Source: UBA3069 sp050633465
Lineage (GTDB): Bacteria > Pseudomonadota > Alphaproteobacteria > Rhodobacterales > Rhodobacteraceae
Direction: 5' to 3'
Length of the DNA: 64,000 nucleotides
Assembly: GCA_050633465.1 (NCBI GenBank)
Contig: JBOEGO010000020.1
Location: forward strand, 62,001 to 126,000
The notes below the pieces were generated by a model. It had not been told where the DNA came from, did no database searches, and saw only the letters and a list, made by a program, of their open reading frames with translations. The number at the start of each line of letters is the position of its first letter. The stretch's first letter is position 1. Below, piece after piece: positions 60,499 to 64,000 of this stretch. Made by a program: the position numbers and the translations under genes.

Positions 60499-61542
60499 AT
60501 GGCTGAGCAGAGAAACCCGATAAAACAAGGGAAATCGGACGTTTCCCGTGCTGCTCGCCTCTCTGTGGCCCCCATGATGGACTGGACGGATCGCCATTGT
60601 CGGTATCTGCATCGACTGCTGTGTCGCAATGCGTTGCTTTATACGGAAATGGTGACCGCGCCCGCGTTGGTGCGCGGCGGTGCGTTGCATTTGCTGGACC
60701 ATGATCCGGCGGAAACACCTGTGGCGTTGCAATTGGGCGGGTCCGATCCGGTGGAGCTGGCCAAGGCGGCCAGACTGGGCGCGGCGGCGGGGTATAATGA
60801 AATCAACCTGAACTGCGGCTGCCCGTCGGATCGGGTGCAATCTGGCACATTCGGCGCGGTTCTGATGAAAAATGCGGCACTTGTGGCCGATTGCGTGGCG
60901 GCCATGCGCGATGCGGTCGACATCGAGGTGACGGTGAAATGCCGCATCGGTGTGGATGATCAAAACCCCGAAGAGGTGCTGCCCGAATTTCTGGCACAGG
61001 TGGGCGCAGCGGGGTGCGAGCGGTTTCAGATACACGCGCGCAAGGCATGGTTGCAGGGGCTAAGCCCCAAGGAAAACCGCGATATTCCGCCGCTGGATTA
61101 TGATCTGGTGCTGAAAATGCGCGGCTATTTCCAGTCGCTGCACCTGTCGGTGAACGGCGGGATTGAAACGCTGGATCAGGCCGAGGCATTTCTGGAAAAA
61201 GGGCTGGACGGGGTGATGATCGGGCGCAGGGCCTATCACCAACCCGCCGATGTCCTGTGTCAGGCCGACAGGCGGATTTTCGGCGCGGGCGACGGGGCGG
61301 ACAGTGATCCGGTGCAGGTGGCCCGCCATATGCTGCCCTATATCGAAACGCATCTAAGCCATGGTGGCAAGCTGGGGCAGGTGACGCGCCATATGCTGGG
61401 CCTGTTTGCGGGCCGCCCCGGTGCGCGCATGTGGCGGCGGGTGCTGTCCGAGGGCGCGCATCGCCCCGGTGCCGGCCCCGCGCTGGTGGAACAGGCGCTC
61501 TCACATATCACCGCGATGGACCATACCGCCGCGCCCGTGTAA
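60499..61542 (+). CDS. dusA: tRNA-dihydrouridine synthase A
   Basis: 347 residues. DusA hallmarks: LSVAPMMDWTDRHCRYLHRL near the start, catalytic Cys in INLNCGCPSDRVQSGTFGAVLM, FMN-phosphate region LSVNGGIETLDQAEAFL and GVMIGRRAYHQP. It reduces uridines in the D-loop of tRNAs using FMN and NADPH. The first about 15 residues before RAARLSVAP are not conserved and could come from the integrated element. The 5' end holds ATGATGGACTGGACGGATCG (60573-60592), the known recombination region for dusA-targeting integrases. Confidence 0.95.
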   Translation: MAEQRNPIKQGKSDVSRAARLSVAPMMDWTDRHCRYLHRLLCRNALLYTEMVTAPALVRGGALHLLDHDPAETPVALQLGGSDPVELAKAARLGAAAGYNEINLNCGCPSDRVQSGTFGAVLMKNAALVADCVAAMRDAVDIEVTVKCRIGVDDQNPEEVLPEFLAQVGAAGCERFQIHARKAWLQGLSPKENRDIPPLDYDLVLKMRGYFQSLHLSVNGGIETLDQAEAFLEKGLDGVMIGRRAYHQPADVLCQADRRIFGAGDGADSDPVQVARHMLPYIETHLSHGGKLGQVTRHMLGLFAGRPGARMWRRVLSEGAHRPGAGPALVEQALSHITAMDHTAAPV

Positions 61543-61578
61543 GCGGGAAGACGACGCCATTTTTCAAAGGGAAATACC

Positions 61579-62403
61579 ATGCCGGATACAATGCTTTTGC
61601 TGGCCATGCTGGGGATGCTGGCCGTGATCGGCGCCTTTGCCGGTGTGCTGGCGGGGCTGTTGGGCGTGGGTGGCGGTATCATTCTGGTCCCGGCGTTTTT
61701 CTATGCTTTTCAGACGCTTGGATATGACGGGCCGCTGTTGATGCAGGTCTGTCTGGCCACGTCTTTGGCGACGATCATTGTGACCTCGGTCCGTTCGGTC
61801 CTAAGCCACAACCGCAAGGGCGCGGTGGATTGGGGCATCTTGCGCGCTTGGGCGATTGGCATTGCTGCGGGGGCGGTTGCAGGCGTGTTGGTGGCGTCCA
61901 GCCTGCGGTCGGCGACGTTGCAATTGATATTCGGCTGTCTGGCGCTGGTGATCGGGTTGTATATGGGGTTGGGCCGTGCCGAATGGCGGCTGGCACAGGA
62001 TATGCCGCGTGGCATGAAACGTGCATTGATGTCGCCAGCTGTCGGATTTTTATCGGTGCTGATGGGGATTGGTGGCGGCAGTTTCGGCGTGCCGCTGATG
62101 AGCCTGCACAATGTTGCCATCCACCGTGCGGTGGCCACGGCGGCGGGGTTTGGCGTGTTGATCGCCGTGCCTTCGGTCATCGGGTTTTTGCTGTTGCCGA
62201 TCGACGGGTCCAGTCTGCCGCCCTTTACGGTTGGCGCGGTAAACCTGCCTGCGTTCGCTGTGGTCATTGCCATGACATTGCTGACCGCGCCATTGGGGGT
62301 CAGGTTGGCCCATGCGATGGACCCCAAACCATTAAAGCGGGTGTTCGGTGCATTTCTGGTTCTGGTTGCATTGAATATGCTGCGCAAAGTGATGGGAAGC
62401 TAG
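61579..62403 (+). CDS. Sulfite exporter TauE/SafE family permease
   Basis: 274 residues with about eight hydrophobic helices. Two copies of the family repeat are visible: GVLAGLLGVGGGIILVPAFF and VGFLSVLMGIGGGSFGVPLM. Such proteins export sulfite, sulfoacetate or other organic anions. AAAGGGAAATACC precedes the ATG. It is 36 bases after dusA on the same strand and may be cotranscribed. The substrate cannot be determined. Confidence 0.9.
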   Translation: MPDTMLLLAMLGMLAVIGAFAGVLAGLLGVGGGIILVPAFFYAFQTLGYDGPLLMQVCLATSLATIIVTSVRSVLSHNRKGAVDWGILRAWAIGIAAGAVAGVLVASSLRSATLQLIFGCLALVIGLYMGLGRAEWRLAQDMPRGMKRALMSPAVGFLSVLMGIGGGSFGVPLMSLHNVAIHRAVATAAGFGVLIAVPSVIGFLLLPIDGSSLPPFTVGAVNLPAFAVVIAMTLLTAPLGVRLAHAMDPKPLKRVFGAFLVLVALNMLRKVMGS

Positions 62404-62548
62404 GCAAGGTTTCCATTCTGGAAACGGTGTGGTCCGGGCTGGGCGTCTGTTCGCGCATTGGCAACGGTTTGCGTTATAAATCATTGATAATATGTCGTAA
62501 ATATGCAGTAAATGTGGCAGGTTACCGTGGCACATATTGGGGAATATC

Positions 62549-63646
62549 ATGCTAGAGCTGCTTTTTTTATTGGGATTGATGGGCACCGCTGCTGCCTTTG
62601 GTGCATTTGATGATGACGGGGACAGTTCCAGCCCGGGCACACCGGATGAAACCGACACAGATACAGACACAGTGACCAGCCCGGACGGCACCGATGATTT
62701 GCTGACCGATACGGTGACTGATGGCACTGATACACTGACCGACGGAACGGATACGATCACCGATGGCACCGATACCATCAGCACCGCAGGCGACACGCTG
62801 ACCGGAACTGATGGCGAAGACACGCTGGAAGGCGGCGATCTGGATGATTTCATCAAGGGTCTGGAAGGCGCTGATATCCTGTCAGGTGGCGCGGGCGACG
62901 ACACTATGGATGGCGATGCGGGCGCGGATTCGCTGTATGGCGGGTTTGGCGACGATGAATTGCAGGGCGGCGCAGGCGAAGACCTGATCAAGGGCGGTCG
63001 CGGCGATGATTCCATCGAAGGTGGTGCCAATAACGACGACATTCGCGGTGCCGATGGTGACGACAGCGTAAATGGCGGGTCCGGCAAGGATACCATTGAC
63101 GGTGGCGCAGGCGACGATGTCCTGTATGGCGGCAACGGGCGCGACCTGATGATGGGCGATGATGGCGATGATTTCATCGAAGGTGCAGCAGGCAATGACA
63201 CCTTGCTGGGCGGCGATGGCAACGACACGATGACCGGCTATCACGATGACACCGAAGACGCGCTTTATTCCTATGTCGATGACGGGCTGGCCGATGACAT
63301 TGCCGATCGTGACGCGATTGACGGCGGCGCGGGCGATGATTTCATGATCGCAGGCAGCGGTGACACCATGACCGGCGGCGAAGGCGCTGATGTGTTTGGC
63401 ACCGGCGCATGGGTTCTGGGCGGCGAAGGTGCCTATGTCACCGATTTCGACGCAGCAGAGGACCTGCTGGTGGTGGCCGTGCCGACCACATTCGACATTG
63501 ATGGCGCAGAGGTCACAATCGAAGAGGTCGATGGCGTGCAATTGGTGTCGGTCAACGGGATGCTGGCCCTGTCGGTCTCCGTGGCCAGCGGCACATTGAC
63601 TGCGGCAGAGGTGTCATTGGTGGCGATTGACGGCGGGTTCGCCTGA
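62549..63646 (+). CDS. Short RTX-repeat protein with N-terminal hydrophobic anchor
   Basis: 365 residues from the ATG at 62549, preceded by GGGGAA. It begins with a hydrophobic segment (LELLFLLGLMGTAAAFGAF) and an acidic Asp/Thr/Gly linker with TDGTDT repeats (about 30-85). About ten RTX nonapeptides follow (to about 240), then a beta-rich end (VTDFDAAEDLLVVAV). It should bind calcium. The N-terminal helix is unusual for a type I substrate and might anchor it to the membrane. This Asp-rich protein is followed by a strong bidirectional terminator. Confidence 0.82.
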   Translation: MLELLFLLGLMGTAAAFGAFDDDGDSSSPGTPDETDTDTDTVTSPDGTDDLLTDTVTDGTDTLTDGTDTITDGTDTISTAGDTLTGTDGEDTLEGGDLDDFIKGLEGADILSGGAGDDTMDGDAGADSLYGGFGDDELQGGAGEDLIKGGRGDDSIEGGANNDDIRGADGDDSVNGGSGKDTIDGGAGDDVLYGGNGRDLMMGDDGDDFIEGAAGNDTLLGGDGNDTMTGYHDDTEDALYSYVDDGLADDIADRDAIDGGAGDDFMIAGSGDTMTGGEGADVFGTGAWVLGGEGAYVTDFDAAEDLLVVAVPTTFDIDGAEVTIEEVDGVQLVSVNGMLALSVSVASGTLTAAEVSLVAIDGGFA

Positions 63647-63672
63647 TCCATCCTGAATTGTGACAAACAACT

Positions 63673-63709
63673 AAAAAGGCGCAAAGGGGATCAACCTTTG
63701 CGCCTTTTT
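63673..63709. terminator. Bidirectional rho-independent terminator
   Basis: AAAAAGGCGCAAAGG pairs perfectly with CCTTTGCGCCTTTTT (15-bp stem) around a 7-base loop. A-run and T-run at the two ends serve both strands. It lies between the convergent RTX gene and DUF1289 gene. Confidence 0.92.
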
Positions 63710-63735
63710 CTATTCAGGTTTGTTGGGGTGGAAAA

Positions 63736-63978
63736 TCAGGTTTCGCGTGCGATCCGCATCGCCCGCCCGCCACGGCGTTTTTGCAGCATCGGCGCGCGCG
63801 ATGGCAGTTGCGCCAGAACGGCGCGGCGCGCGATGGGCGACATGCGCGACCATGCGGTGATTTCGTCAATCGTGCGCAGGCAGCCGGTGCAGATACGTTC
63901 GGCCGGATGGATCACGCAGATGTTGATGCAGGGGCTTTCGACCTCGTCACGTTTCCAAACCTCTTCGTCTTTGCTCAT
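63736..63978 (-). CDS. DUF1289-family protein
   Basis: 80 residues. The cysteine pattern C-x3-C-x8-C-x2-C (SPCINICVIHPAERICTGC) is complete, followed by LRTIDEITAWSRMSP. Such proteins probably bind a metal or iron-sulfur cluster, but the function is unknown. GGAGG precedes the ATG at 63978. A basic C-terminal tail (RRGGRAMRIARE) is present. Confidence 0.9.
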   Translation of the reverse strand: MSKDEEVWKRDEVESPCINICVIHPAERICTGCLRTIDEITAWSRMSPIARRAVLAQLPSRAPMLQKRRGGRAMRIARET

Positions 63979-64000
63979 TTCATGGCCTCCATATGTGCCA

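Noticed and set aside
1..64000. tRNA, rRNA, complete insertion sequences
   Set aside because: I found no tRNA-like or rRNA sequence and no transposase or terminal inverted repeats of an IS element.

Overview
The window looks like the chromosome of an alphaproteobacterium of the Rhodobacteraceae (Roseobacter-like) group. It is GC-rich. Genes are densely packed and often coupled by ATGA or TGATG overlaps. The gene complement fits that group: RTX and Hint proteins, HemP with an imelysin cluster, a DUF4173 two-component locus, and an acyltransferase with an HX4E motif. I see no rRNA, tRNA or CRISPR array.

Layout. 1-2811: the N-terminal part of a large secreted NIDO/VWD/Calx-beta/RTX protein that runs off the left edge. 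2812-5976: a regulatory gap, remnants of an ABC permease, and the carboxy(nor)spermidine dehydrogenase and decarboxylase pair. 6050-10809: a putative rhamnosyltransferase, argS, a flavin monooxygenase and a membrane-anchored NYN-type RNase. 10811-14093: DUF4173 protein, response regulator and histidine kinase. 14215-18463: acyl-CoA dehydrogenase, an unknown protein and Tex. 18542-21543: PlsC, divergent from an ACP/ketosynthase/MaoC set. 21588-25946: an outer-membrane barrel protein, divergent from a PvdE-type ABC exporter and its membrane partner.

25922-34135 (minus strand) is the most striking locus. In order of transcription it holds a DUF4833 protein, inositol-3-phosphate synthase, a CdsA-like cytidylyltransferase, two LptF/LptG-like permeases, a GT4 glycosyltransferase, an FGGY kinase and a CDP-alcohol phosphatidyltransferase. 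Together they could make a glycosylated inositol phospholipid and move it toward the outer membrane. I propose this as an inositol-lipid synthesis and export system.

34402-39784: an iron-uptake cluster (HemP, imelysin, di-heme oxidoreductase, second imelysin, DUF1513). 39836-46237: a small membrane protein, then a TetR regulator with a perfect palindrome ahead of an operon of epimerase, FMO and cyclase. A dense hairpin array and an aldehyde dehydrogenase follow. 46304-48999: a ThDP enzyme and PurU. 49235-51829: an RTX-Hint protein. 51838-54355: a cyanide-insensitive bd-type oxidase with a 30-residue third subunit. 54539-55915: cardiolipin synthase.

56035-60226: an orphan type VI secretion effector module (DUF4123 chaperone, helical partner, 543-residue candidate effector, small downstream protein). 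It sits beside a frameshifted, truncated integrase abutting dusA, a known integration hotspot. 61579-63978: a TauE/SafE permease, a third RTX protein, a strong bidirectional terminator and a DUF1289 protein.
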